Source of the DNA: Brevibacillus ruminantium
GTDB lineage: Bacteria > Bacillota > Bacilli > Brevibacillales > Brevibacillaceae
Direction: 5' to 3'
DNA: 64,000 nucleotides
NCBI RefSeq assembly: GCF_023746555.1
Contig: NZ_CP098755.1
Coordinates: 896,001-960,000 of the forward strand
Notes under the pieces: model-generated
What the model was told of the DNA's origin: nothing
Databases searched by the model: none
What the model saw: the letters and a program-made list of their open reading frames with translations, nothing else
Shown here: piece after piece, positions 25,701-34,959 of the stretch
Layout of the letters: every line of letters starts with the position of its first letter
Position numbering within the stretch: the first letter of the stretch is position 1
Position numbers and translations under genes: made by a program

Positions 25701-28700
25701 TTCCCATATGTTCAGCTTTCAGGACTTTGCGTTCGAACCGGTGGAAGCCAAGCATTTGACTGTCGGTGAGCCGATTCTGCTTCATAACCAAACCGCCAAA
25801 TTCGATCTGACCTTGTTCATGGAGCGGAGCGGGGATACCTATATCGGAAAATGGGAATACCGGACGGATTTGTACCCGGAAGAAACAATGAAGCGATTTA
25901 CCTCGCATTTCCTGCAGCTTTGTCGTGAGGTATTGGAGCATCCGTCACAGCCAGTGGAACAGCTTTCACTGCTGACTGAGGAAGAAAAAGCGCTTGTGCT
26001 CCATCGTTTTAACGAAACCGAGTGCGATTTCCCCGATGTCGGGCTGCATGAATGGGTCGAAGCCCAGGTGCAGCGCACTCCAAACCACATCGCTGCAGAG
26101 TATGAAGGAGAGTGCCTGACCTACAGGGAACTGGATGAAAAGGCGAACCAGCTCGCGCACCTGCTGCGGGAAAAGGGAGTAAAGCCTGATACGCCGGTTG
26201 GGGTATGCATGGAACGCTCGCTGGAGCTTCTCGTATCCATCATGGGAATCCTGAAAGCAGGCGGGGCTTACCTGCCGATTGATACGGAGACGCCTTGGGA
26301 ACGGGCTAATGCCATGCTCCAGGATGCACAAGCGTCGATCTGCATAACGCAGCCGGGGACGAATATGAAGGCCGGACATGGGATCGAGCTGCTCTCATAT
26401 CTGATCCACGGGAATCTCCTGGACGGTTATCCCGCAACGAAACCAGATGTTCCGGTCACTCCGGACCATCTCGTCTCCATCTATTACACGTCAGGCTCGA
26501 CAGGAAAGCCCAAAGGAGTCAGCAACACCCATAAAGGCTGGGTAAACCGCCTAAACTGGATGCAGAAGAAGCATCGTTTGGCGGAGCATGAAGTGGTGTT
26601 GCAGAAAACCATTTTGACGTTTGATGATGCGGCAGTGGAAATTTTTTGGCCGCTGCTGGTGGGAGCCAAGATCGCATTTCTGCCCAAGGGAGCTCATCGG
26701 GACCCTGTCAGCATTATTGAATATGCCATCCGGCACAATGTGTCCTTGCTTCAATTTGTTCCCAGCATGCTGAAGATGGTCCTGGAGCAAATCACGCCTC
26801 AACAGAAACAGCAGTTGACCAATCTGCGCATTGTCGTGTCAAGCGGAGAAGCCTTGCATGCCGACGTGGTCCGCTCCTTTTATGAAAAGCTGCCCGGCAG
26901 GCTGTATAACACCTGGGGGGCCACGGAGGTTTCGATTGACTCTACCTGTTTTGATTGCGAGCCGCACCAGGAGAACAGCTCAGAGATCGTCTCCGTCGGC
27001 CGTCCGATCGATAATAACCGCATCTATGTGCTGGATTCGTTTTTAAAGCCGCTGCCGCCGGGAGTGCCGGGCGATCTGTATATTGCCGGTATCGGCCTTG
27101 CCAGAGGGTATATCAATAATCCGGAGCGAACCAGTCAGTCATTTTTGCCCGATCCCTTTTATCCCGGGGAAAACATGTACCTGACCGGTGACCGAGGATA
27201 CCTGAATCAAGACGGAAGCATCATGTTTCTCGGGCGGCAGGACAATCAAATCAAGCTCAGGGGAATGCGTGTAGAACTGGGTGAGATTGAAACCACGCTC
27301 CGGTCCATCGACGGGATATCGGATGCCGTCGTCACGGTGCATAACACGGAATCCGGCATTCAATACTTGGCAGCGTACTATACGAGCACAGATGGCCCGA
27401 TGGAGCCTGGCCGACTCAAACATGCTTTGAAAAAGGGGCTGCCGGATTACATGGTTCCCGGGTATTACGTGCCATTGGAGACCTTCCCGCTGAACGCTAA
27501 CGGAAAAATTGACCGACATCAGCTGCCGAAGCCAACAGAGGAGCATCTGGCGGTAACCGGCGCTTATGTCGCTCCGAAGAATGAAAAGGAGCAAGCGATT
27601 GTCTCCATCTGGCTGGAGAAATTGGGCGTTCAAAAGATCGGAACGCAGGATCACTTCTTTGAATTGGGCGGCCACTCCTTGTTGGCGGTGCAAATCATTT
27701 CCGCAATCAATCAAAGATTTGGCGCAAAGCTGTATGTGAAAGATTTGTTTGAGCATCCAACGGTTGAGACATTGGCAGAGGTTCTCGACAGACGCCTAAG
27801 CCGTGATGCGGACAAACTGGTTTTCGCACAGGCAGATCGAAATCTGCCGTCTCCCCTCTCCGATGCGCAAAAGCGGCTGTGGTTTTTGGACCAGCTTCAC
27901 CAGGATACGAAATACAACATGCCGCTGGTTTTGAAATTCCAGGGATCGGTTGACGCAAAGAGAGTAACAGATTGTCTGAATCAACTGATCGCCAGACATG
28001 AATCATTGCGCACCGCTTTCCATCATGCAAATGGAGAGCCGCAACAAAGCGTACTGCCAGAGGCATCTCTCACTCTGCAGGTGGAGGAGTGGGACCAGCA
28101 GGATTTGCAACGGATCGTCCAGCGCGAGATGTCCATACCATTCGATTTGTCAGTGGCCCCCTTGGTCAGAGGGAGATTGGTAAAAGGGAAGGCAGCGGAT
28201 GTGTTGATCCTGGTCTTCCATCACATCATCAGCGACGGCTGGTCTTTGCAGGTGATCATGGATGAGCTGCTGCAGCTATACGCAGGGGAGACATCATTTT
28301 TGGCGACGCCGCCTGTCCAGTATTTGGACTACGTGACCGCGCAAAACCAGTTCACTCAGCAATCCGACTATCAGGAGCAGCTTTTCTATTGGCAGAAAAA
28401 GTTTGAAGGGGAGCTTCCCCTGCTCCAGCTTCCTCATGACCGAAACCGGCAAAAAGAAGCGAGGGAAGGGAACAACACCCTGAAAAGATCCTTGTCGCAA
28501 CAGGCCGCAGCGGATATCAAAGCGTTCAGCCAAGCGAAGCGGGTCACACCGTTTATGACGATGCTGTCTGTTTTCGGGCTGCTGCTGTCGAGACTGTCCC
28601 GTCAACGCGATTTGATCATTGGTACACCGATCGTCAATCGGAATGCTGCCGAATTGGAAAAAGCCGTAGGGTTATACCTGAATACCTTGCCCTTGCGTCT

Positions 28701-30972
28701 GATCCTGGACGAACAGGTGTCGTACCAAGAGCTTTTGCAGCAGACTAAGCAAACGGTTCTGGAGGCTTTTGCTCATCAAGACATTTCCTTTGAAAAAATA
28801 GTAGAGGTTGTCAATCCGAAGCGAAATCTGAATCGCAACCCTTTGTTCGACGTGCTGATCAACTACCGCAACTTTGAAGAAATCAAGCAATCTCACGTCC
28901 ATAACCTCAACGTCGAAAAAATCGAACTGGATGAAATTGAATCAAAGTTTTTCATGACCCTCTATATCGAGGAGACCGCTGACAGCTTCCAGTTATCGCT
29001 CGCCTATCAAAACCATCTGTTTGAACAGGGGCGCATGGAAGAATTCCTGAACCAATACGTCCATTTGTTGGGACAGGTCATCCGTTCAACCGATCAAGTG
29101 ATCGAGTCGTATTCCCTGGTGACGCCGGAAGCGGGGAGCATCCTGCCCGATCCAACCGCAAGCCTGCGCTGTCAGGATTACCCGCGCATCACTCACTGCA
29201 TCAGACGCTGGAGCGAAGCAATCCCCGATCACATCGCAGTGGAGGGGACGGAGAGGAGCTATTCCTATCAGGAACTCTACCGGGATGCTCTGCGAGTCGC
29301 CAAGGGCTTGCGCAAAAGAAATGTCGGCTCCGGTGACGTCGTCGCCCTGTATGGAGACAGAAGCTACGAGATGATTGCCGCCATGATTGGGGTACATCTG
29401 GCAGATGCCGTATTTATGAACATCGATGCGCGAATGCCCGCGAAAAAAATGGAGTCGATCCTGCACATCGCCAAACCGCGTCTGATGGTAGTGATGGAGA
29501 CCCTTGATTCCATGCACAGCCACGTCCCCGCGAATGCAGAGCTTCCTTGCTATCAGATAGGCGAGCTGATTGGCGATCAGGCGGTGGAACGGGAAGACCT
29601 TCTTCCGGAAGAGGTTTGTCCGCATGCTTATATTTTCTTTACATCGGGCACAACCGGGGAGCCCAAAGGCATTCTGGGCACCCACACTGGTTTGGCGCAT
29701 TTTCTGGATTGGCAACGGATGCAGTTTAGCGTAACGCCAGCTGATCGCAGCGCTCAGTTAACGCATATCACGTTTGATGTATATTTGCGTGATGTCTTTT
29801 TGCCGCTGACCAGTGGTGCCACACTCGTCCTTCCTGCTCATCAGGAAACAGAGGTAGTCAGATGGCTGGCGGAAAAAGAGATTACTTTGCTGCACGCGGT
29901 TCCGTCTCTGGCCGACCATTGGCTGAAGCAATCTCCCCAAGATGAGTTCTCGGATACCCTTCGGCATATCTTTTTTGCCGGAGAACCGCTGCCTGGCGCT
30001 CTTGTTCGGTCCTGGCGCGAGGTCACTGATGCCCAGATCAATAATTTTTATGGGCAAACGGAGACGACGCTGGCCAAATGTTTCCATATCGTCCCAGACC
30101 AATTCTTTGAAGAAATCATGCCGATTGGAAAGCCGATTCCTGATACGCAATTGCTCGTCGTCAATCAACAGAATCAATTATGCGGAGTAGGCGAACAAGG
30201 AGAGATTGTCGTCAGGACGCCTTATCGGACTCGCGGATACCTGGATCAGGGCGTAGACACTTTTATCCAGAGTTTCTTCCGGGAGGACGCAGATGATCTT
30301 CTGTACAGAACGGGGGATATCGGCTGCTATCGTCCGGATGGAAACCTGGAGATTCACGGTCGCGTCGATGATCAACTCAAAATCAGAGGGATTCGCATCC
30401 ATAAAAATGAAATTGCGGCTGCAATTTTGCGGCAAGCACATACGAAGCAATGCGTGATTATCGAAAAGCAGGAAGCCGATCAGATTCTGCTGCAGGCGTA
30501 TATCGTGATGGAAGAGGGACAACTGCTGCAGCCCGATCAGCTGCGGAAGGCGCTGCGCCAGGATTTGCCTCTGGCGATGATTCCCAACCGGTTCATCCAG
30601 ATCGATCAGGTTCCTGTCACCGCAAACGGCAAAGTAGACCGAAAAAAATTGGCGAGCTATCAGGCTGTGGTCGAAAGCAGGGAGCATGATCAGTTCCAAA
30701 ATTCCGTGGAGCTGGAGCTGGAGAAAATTTGGCTTGCGTTGCTGCCCGTGTCGTCTATCGGGCCAAACAGCAATTTCTTTGAATGCGGCGGTCATTCCCT
30801 GCTGATTGTCAAAATGATTTCCCGCATCCGTGAACTGCTTGGATATGAAACGAGTCTCCTGGAAGTCTTTGAGTACCCGACCATCAGAGAATTGGCAGCG
30901 CGTTTGCAAACGAAGAAGAAGAAAACCGATCTTCCAATCCAAAAAGTAACAAGAGTTAGACAAAAGCTGTAG
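22768..30972 (+). CDS. Non-ribosomal peptide synthetase, three modules (A-PCP-C-A-PCP-C-A-PCP)
   Basis: A 2734-residue assembly-line enzyme. Domains in order: A1 (about 30-517), PCP1 (Ser in GGNSL near 566), C1 (625-1070, HHIISDG near 758), A2 (1100-1585), PCP2 (GGHSL near 1635), C2 (1690-2115, HHIISDG near 1817), A3 (2135-2625), PCP3 (GGHSL near 2671). There is no condensation domain at the start, so module 1 loads the first amino acid. There are no epimerase or methyltransferase domains. My hand-aligned specificity codes are A1 DVWHIGLIDK (close to serine), A2 DDVQVSTIDK and A3 DVRHFAFLAK (no match I recall). A2 has WGATE and A3 has YGQTE in place of YGPTE. GGAGGGG lies 6 bp before the ATG at 22768; a second in-frame ATG at 22798 also has a possible site. 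Confidence 0.95.
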   Translation: MSVTKMRGNRMYTEQFPNMEACIHHLIEQQVEIRPDQTAVIYEETALTYRELNEKANQFAHYLVKCGLSIEDPVAVCMDRSLEMVIVLLGVLKAGGAYVPMDPEYPQKRLEYMLTDAKAPVIVTSKSREALFAGQCLGDTKLIVVDHREEWSGQQKTNLTIPLTVDNLIYIIYTSGSTGNPKGVMNTHRALNNRLQWKQKVLQLDEKDRVLQKTTFSFDVSVWEFFWPLLAGATLVVARPGEHRDPAYLIQTIQEQSITTIHFVPSMLQIFLDAYERDIPLPSLKRVICGGEALPKAMERAFFSKFDTVELHNLYGPTEAAIDVTYWRCTGDEQETVIPIGFPISNISLYILDEAGNPITEPGVAGELHIGGIGLARGYYNKPELTEEKFIPNPFEEGGRLYKTGDLCRYREDWAIEYLGRIDFQVKIRGFRIELGEIEAELERLPGIKQCVVSAITEENHTYLAAYMSVQDSEKWDENYVRQQLEEVLPDYMIPSFFVRLDAFPLSSNGKVDRKSLPSPWKNRMVPKDALPTTLTEKKVASLWKELLFLGEVSIHTPFLSAGGNSLFAARLVSRIKQQLQIPISLRDVFSHPTIHQLANWIDSLSVPSGELSPLKVKPTKHREKKTDLSFAQKRLWFIHEWQDTRSMYNLPNYFEINGPLKHDVLRASLEELLARHESLRANFITENGHPYQVIDDSRTSNLEWISLLDQPYESARQAALQQMEEDARIPFDLSADPLYRFKLFQLSEDQYLFYFHLHHIISDGWSSYVFQSDLFKLYNELEGGMDCSDRTDEERPEAAVQYRDYINWEQAFVDSPEYQEQLAYWKTQLNVESPALKLVASQNPSYEQGHEGDVSTFRIPPQVIEQLQNFCKQHHSTLYAAMLSVFTLMIYRLSHEKDIAIGTTAVGRNHAELEKLIGFFVNTLVIRNQIREGSSFVELLQQVSDTAVQAFSHGDVPFDKVVEEIQPHRSVNQSPLFSHMFSFQDFAFEPVEAKHLTVGEPILLHNQTAKFDLTLFMERSGDTYIGKWEYRTDLYPEETMKRFTSHFLQLCREVLEHPSQPVEQLSLLTEEEKALVLHRFNETECDFPDVGLHEWVEAQVQRTPNHIAAEYEGECLTYRELDEKANQLAHLLREKGVKPDTPVGVCMERSLELLVSIMGILKAGGAYLPIDTETPWERANAMLQDAQASICITQPGTNMKAGHGIELLSYLIHGNLLDGYPATKPDVPVTPDHLVSIYYTSGSTGKPKGVSNTHKGWVNRLNWMQKKHRLAEHEVVLQKTILTFDDAAVEIFWPLLVGAKIAFLPKGAHRDPVSIIEYAIRHNVSLLQFVPSMLKMVLEQITPQQKQQLTNLRIVVSSGEALHADVVRSFYEKLPGRLYNTWGATEVSIDSTCFDCEPHQENSSEIVSVGRPIDNNRIYVLDSFLKPLPPGVPGDLYIAGIGLARGYINNPERTSQSFLPDPFYPGENMYLTGDRGYLNQDGSIMFLGRQDNQIKLRGMRVELGEIETTLRSIDGISDAVVTVHNTESGIQYLAAYYTSTDGPMEPGRLKHALKKGLPDYMVPGYYVPLETFPLNANGKIDRHQLPKPTEEHLAVTGAYVAPKNEKEQAIVSIWLEKLGVQKIGTQDHFFELGGHSLLAVQIISAINQRFGAKLYVKDLFEHPTVETLAEVLDRRLSRDADKLVFAQADRNLPSPLSDAQKRLWFLDQLHQDTKYNMPLVLKFQGSVDAKRVTDCLNQLIARHESLRTAFHHANGEPQQSVLPEASLTLQVEEWDQQDLQRIVQREMSIPFDLSVAPLVRGRLVKGKAADVLILVFHHIISDGWSLQVIMDELLQLYAGETSFLATPPVQYLDYVTAQNQFTQQSDYQEQLFYWQKKFEGELPLLQLPHDRNRQKEAREGNNTLKRSLSQQAAADIKAFSQAKRVTPFMTMLSVFGLLLSRLSRQRDLIIGTPIVNRNAAELEKAVGLYLNTLPLRLILDEQVSYQELLQQTKQTVLEAFAHQDISFEKIVEVVNPKRNLNRNPLFDVLINYRNFEEIKQSHVHNLNVEKIELDEIESKFFMTLYIEETADSFQLSLAYQNHLFEQGRMEEFLNQYVHLLGQVIRSTDQVIESYSLVTPEAGSILPDPTASLRCQDYPRITHCIRRWSEAIPDHIAVEGTERSYSYQELYRDALRVAKGLRKRNVGSGDVVALYGDRSYEMIAAMIGVHLADAVFMNIDARMPAKKMESILHIAKPRLMVVMETLDSMHSHVPANAELPCYQIGELIGDQAVEREDLLPEEVCPHAYIFFTSGTTGEPKGILGTHTGLAHFLDWQRMQFSVTPADRSAQLTHITFDVYLRDVFLPLTSGATLVLPAHQETEVVRWLAEKEITLLHAVPSLADHWLKQSPQDEFSDTLRHIFFAGEPLPGALVRSWREVTDAQINNFYGQTETTLAKCFHIVPDQFFEEIMPIGKPIPDTQLLVVNQQNQLCGVGEQGEIVVRTPYRTRGYLDQGVDTFIQSFFREDADDLLYRTGDIGCYRPDGNLEIHGRVDDQLKIRGIRIHKNEIAAAILRQAHTKQCVIIEKQEADQILLQAYIVMEEGQLLQPDQLRKALRQDLPLAMIPNRFIQIDQVPVTANGKVDRKKLASYQAVVESREHDQFQNSVELELEKIWLALLPVSSIGPNSNFFECGGHSLLIVKMISRIRELLGYETSLLEVFEYPTIRELAARLQTKKKKTDLPIQKVTRVRQKL

Positions 30973-31001
30973 CTTGTCTACGTCAAAAAGGGAGGGATTA
31001 C

Positions 31002-34000
31002 ATGTGCTCATTTTCTGTAGGGAATGAAGTTTATTTGCTCCCCTCTTCCTATGGTCAGAACCGCATCTGGTTTTTTGAGCAAATGGTTCCAAATAGTGCG
31101 ACCTACCATATTCCGCTGTTGCTGAAAATCACAGGGGAAATAGACCCGGAAATCTTGACCCGAACGCTGGATAAAATCAGGGAACGACATGAAATTTTGC
31201 GCACGACTTTTGTAGAAATCGAAGGGGAACTGAAGCAAAAGGTTTCCCTTCAGCTCCCTTCGCTCGTGCTCGAATACAAAACGATGGAGGAAGTGGAACA
31301 GGAGCAGCCCTTTCCCCAATTTTTGGAGAAATTTGCGTGGGAGCCATTCGATCTCGAAGAAGGCCCGTTAGTCAAATTTCAACTCATTCGGGTCGATCCA
31401 AGCGTGCACTACTTGCTGATCAATATTCACCATATCATCTTTGACGCCTGGTCACTGGAGGTCTTGAAGAAAGAGCTGGTAGACCTCTATCCCCTGATTG
31501 AGCAGGGCAGGGCTGATGGATATGAAGAGCTTCCCTTGCAGTACGCAGACTATGCCAATTGGCAAAAAGAGCGGCTGGAGGGAGAGGCATTGCAGAAAAC
31601 ACTGACCTTTTGGCGGCAGCATCTGGAGCAAGTCCCATCGTTGCTGGAGCTTCCCACGGATCGTCCCCGGCCCAAGGAACAGTCATACGCAGGGGATAAC
31701 GTCAGGTTTGAGTTGCCCAGTTCGTTGGTAGAACCCATCAACGCGTTTTGCCGGGCCCACCAGGCGACTCACTATACCTTTTTTCTCGCCGCGTTCAATG
31801 TACTTCTGTACCGGTATACCGGTCAAAAGGATATCGTGATAGGGACGCCGATCGCCAATCGCACGCATCCATTAACCCAGGATTTGATCGGCTTTTTTGT
31901 CAATACGCTGCCGGTTCGCACCTATATCAAACCTTACAGCAGTTTTTCCAAAATCCTGAAAACGACGATCAAATCCTTTCTGCTGACGTATGAAAACAGT
32001 GAAGTGCCTTTTGAAAAATTGGTGCGGGAGCTCAAGCCGGAGCGGGACAGCAGCTACCATCCCTTTTTTCAAGCGCTCTTTACCTTGCATGACGACCAGG
32101 AAAAAGAGACAGATGCGCCCTTTACGATTGAAAACGAAAAGATTCACACAAGCACGTCCAAGTTCGACCTCGTGCTGTACCTCGCCTGCGGGAAAGAATC
32201 GATATCAGGGGAAATCGAATACAGCACCGATCTGTTCAATCGCAGGACCATTGAGCGTTTTCAGCAGCACTACATCACGTTGATCAGCGAAATCCTGAGC
32301 CATCCTCAGAAGCCAGTCAGCAAATTGAACATTTTAACCAAAGAAGAGAGAGAACAGCTCGAATCCCGAAATTTCTTGCTTGCCCAGATGCAGCCGCAGT
32401 TCATTCACACGTTGATGACGGATCAGGTGCCGCGACTTGCAGAGCAGATCGCAGTCAAAGGAAATGAGCAATCCTTTACGTATGCGCAGTTGGATCAGAA
32501 ATCAAACCAGATCGCGCATGAACTGATAGCGAGAGGGATTCAGCCGGGGAACATCGTTGGCGTGCGGCTGCGCCGTTCGCCTGCACAAATCGCGGCGATT
32601 TTGGGCGTGATGAAAAGCGGCTGCGTCTACATGCCGATTGATACGGCATTGCCGATGGAGCGAGTGCAGCTCATGATCGAGGACTCCCGGTCGACTGCCA
32701 TCATTACCGATGATCCGTTATTCCATCCGTGGAGAGAGACCCTCACGCTGCTGGAGCCGCAAGAGGTGTTTGGCCGGCAGCGGACGGACGATCCGGAGAT
32801 CACGATTTCTCTTTGTCCGCAGGAAGCGATTGCTTACGTCATTTATACCTCCGGAACCACAGGAAGGCCCAAGGGTGTCCGGATCAGCCACGGATCGCTG
32901 GTCAATCACATTCTCGGTTTTCTTCAGGAATTTCCGTTTCAGCCGGAAGAAAAGGTGTTGCAAAATATAAGCTGCAGCTTTGACCCGGCCATGACAGAGA
33001 TTTTCTGTTCTCTGATCGCGGGAGGAACTCTGGTCATCACCGATCATGACAAGCAGTTTGACATTGAGTATCTGGCAGCGATGATGCGGGATGAGGGAAT
33101 TACCAGAGCTCAGCTTTTCCACAGTCTGCTGGAAAAGCTATTGGATCACCCTTCCTTTACGGCCAATCCGCATTTTCGCTATCTATTTACCGGCGGAGAG
33201 CCATTGCCGCATAAACTGGTTCAAAAGTTTTACAAAAATATGGAAAGTGGTGCGCCGCTGATTAACCTGTACGGACCGACAGAAGCGTGTGTAGCAGCTA
33301 CCTTTTGGAGATGCGATGCTGACCACCCCCATGTGATTACACCGATCGGCAATCCGTTTCCTCATTATCAAGTCCTGGTGCTGGATGAAAATCTTCAGCC
33401 CGTACCCAGAGGCGTGATCGGGGAGATGTATATTGGCGGGCCAGGCGTGGGCAAAGGGTACGTAAATAATCAGGGACTGAGTGAAAAAGCTTTTCCTCTG
33501 CTGGAGATAGCAGGAGGACCGGAACGATATTACCGGACCGGCGATTTGGTCAAGCAGCGGGAAGCGGGTGAATATCTGTTCGTTTCACGGAAAGATACGC
33601 AAGTAAAGGTCAGGGGTTTTCGCATTGAGCTGGATGAAATTCTGCATATCATCGGGCAGCAGCCCGAAATCAAAGAGGCGGCTGTTCTGGTGGAAGAAGT
33701 GTATGGGGATAAAAAGATCTTTGCGTTTCTGGTCAAAAAAACCGGCATGCCGCTCACAGCGAGCGAATTGAAAAAACGCCTCGCCAAAAAGCTGCCTCAT
33801 TACATGGTCCCTCATGTGATCAAATGGATGGATCAATTACCTGTCTCCCTGAATGGAAAGCTGGACAAAAGCCGGCTTTCGTTTGAGGGGAACGATTTGG
33901 CCAGCAACGAAAAAATACAGCCTCGAACCCCTTTTGAACAGCAACTGGCAGCCATCTGGCAAGAAGTCCTGAACGTAGGGGCAATCGGGATCAACGAGGA

Positions 34001-34955
34001 CTTCTTTGATCTCGGCGGCCACAGCATCAAAGTGATTGAGATGGCGGGGTTATTGCGAAAGCGGATGAATGTCCGGCTAGCTCCCTCTGATCTCTTCCTG
34101 TATCGAACGGTGGAAGCCTTGAGTGAGTACCTGCAAGCGGAAGGAACGCGCGAAGAAAGCGGGATTCTGGTCAAGCTGAAGGAAGGCCGAAGCGATGAAC
34201 CGCCTTTATTCCTCATCCATCCGGGGGGAGGGGGAACGCTTTGCTATGTGCCGCTCGTCCGCAACATTGATCGGGATATCGACATGTACGGGCTGCAGTC
34301 ACAAGGCTATGAAAAAAATCTGGCTCCGCTTGCCGATCTGAAAGAAATGGCGGCATTGTATGTCAAAGAGATGCAAAAGATCCAGCCACGGGGACCGTAT
34401 CAGATGGCGGGATGGTCCTTGGGCGGAACCATTGCAGTTGAAATGGCCCGGATTCTGGAAGCAGAGGGGGAGTCCATCCGCTTTCTCGGCCTGCTGGATG
34501 CACATGCCTTTGACCGGGTGGCCCTGAAAAAGCAACACGAAGATCCGTTAACAGTCTGGGCAAAAAGCTTGTCCATTGATGTGAAAAAATTTGGGGAAAG
34601 ACCCCATATGGAAAAATGCCAGATTATCCTCGAAGCCGCCATCCACAGCAAGCGACTGCCGCAAAATGCTGAACTGGAGGACGTCCATCGCATTATCAAC
34701 GTCATGGCAGCCAATAATCTGGCCAGTGATCAGTATTCCTTCACCACTCCCATCCAGACCGATTTGCATCTCCTGGTATGCCGGGAGCTCGATCCAGCCA
34801 CCTCCCATGAGCTGGTGAACGCGGAGAAGTGGAGGGAGCGAACGAGCGGAAACGTCTACACCTATTCCCTGCCCGGACACCACAATAATCTGATGTCATC
34901 TCCACAGGTCGAACAAGTGGGGCAGAAAATCTCGGAAATTTTGAAATGGGGATGA
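31002..34955 (+). CDS. Non-ribosomal peptide synthetase, terminal module (C-A-PCP-TE)
   Basis: A 1317-residue enzyme. A condensation domain (about 8-430) carries HHIIFDA near 142 instead of the usual HHxxxDG. The A domain (455-960) has a hand-derived code DPTQFGLVAK with an unusual Pro at the second position. The PCP Ser is in GGHSI near 1005. A type I thioesterase (1065-1317) has GWSLGG near 1136 and a catalytic His in the GHHNNLM segment near 1291, so it releases the product by hydrolysis or cyclisation. With the first NRPS this gives four modules and therefore a peptide core of up to four residues. It is 29 bp downstream of the first NRPS gene. Confidence 0.95.
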   Translation: MCSFSVGNEVYLLPSSYGQNRIWFFEQMVPNSATYHIPLLLKITGEIDPEILTRTLDKIRERHEILRTTFVEIEGELKQKVSLQLPSLVLEYKTMEEVEQEQPFPQFLEKFAWEPFDLEEGPLVKFQLIRVDPSVHYLLINIHHIIFDAWSLEVLKKELVDLYPLIEQGRADGYEELPLQYADYANWQKERLEGEALQKTLTFWRQHLEQVPSLLELPTDRPRPKEQSYAGDNVRFELPSSLVEPINAFCRAHQATHYTFFLAAFNVLLYRYTGQKDIVIGTPIANRTHPLTQDLIGFFVNTLPVRTYIKPYSSFSKILKTTIKSFLLTYENSEVPFEKLVRELKPERDSSYHPFFQALFTLHDDQEKETDAPFTIENEKIHTSTSKFDLVLYLACGKESISGEIEYSTDLFNRRTIERFQQHYITLISEILSHPQKPVSKLNILTKEEREQLESRNFLLAQMQPQFIHTLMTDQVPRLAEQIAVKGNEQSFTYAQLDQKSNQIAHELIARGIQPGNIVGVRLRRSPAQIAAILGVMKSGCVYMPIDTALPMERVQLMIEDSRSTAIITDDPLFHPWRETLTLLEPQEVFGRQRTDDPEITISLCPQEAIAYVIYTSGTTGRPKGVRISHGSLVNHILGFLQEFPFQPEEKVLQNISCSFDPAMTEIFCSLIAGGTLVITDHDKQFDIEYLAAMMRDEGITRAQLFHSLLEKLLDHPSFTANPHFRYLFTGGEPLPHKLVQKFYKNMESGAPLINLYGPTEACVAATFWRCDADHPHVITPIGNPFPHYQVLVLDENLQPVPRGVIGEMYIGGPGVGKGYVNNQGLSEKAFPLLEIAGGPERYYRTGDLVKQREAGEYLFVSRKDTQVKVRGFRIELDEILHIIGQQPEIKEAAVLVEEVYGDKKIFAFLVKKTGMPLTASELKKRLAKKLPHYMVPHVIKWMDQLPVSLNGKLDKSRLSFEGNDLASNEKIQPRTPFEQQLAAIWQEVLNVGAIGINEDFFDLGGHSIKVIEMAGLLRKRMNVRLAPSDLFLYRTVEALSEYLQAEGTREESGILVKLKEGRSDEPPLFLIHPGGGGTLCYVPLVRNIDRDIDMYGLQSQGYEKNLAPLADLKEMAALYVKEMQKIQPRGPYQMAGWSLGGTIAVEMARILEAEGESIRFLGLLDAHAFDRVALKKQHEDPLTVWAKSLSIDVKKFGERPHMEKCQIILEAAIHSKRLPQNAELEDVHRIINVMAANNLASDQYSFTTPIQTDLHLLVCRELDPATSHELVNAEKWRERTSGNVYTYSLPGHHNNLMSSPQVEQVGQKISEILKWG

Positions 34956-34959
34956 GCTG

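Noticed and set aside
22768-34955. Cluster as the edeine, zwittermicin or gramicidin/tyrocidine locus
   Set aside because: Module count, lack of epimerase domains, lack of modular PKS and the diamino acid gene set do not fit those pathways as I know them.
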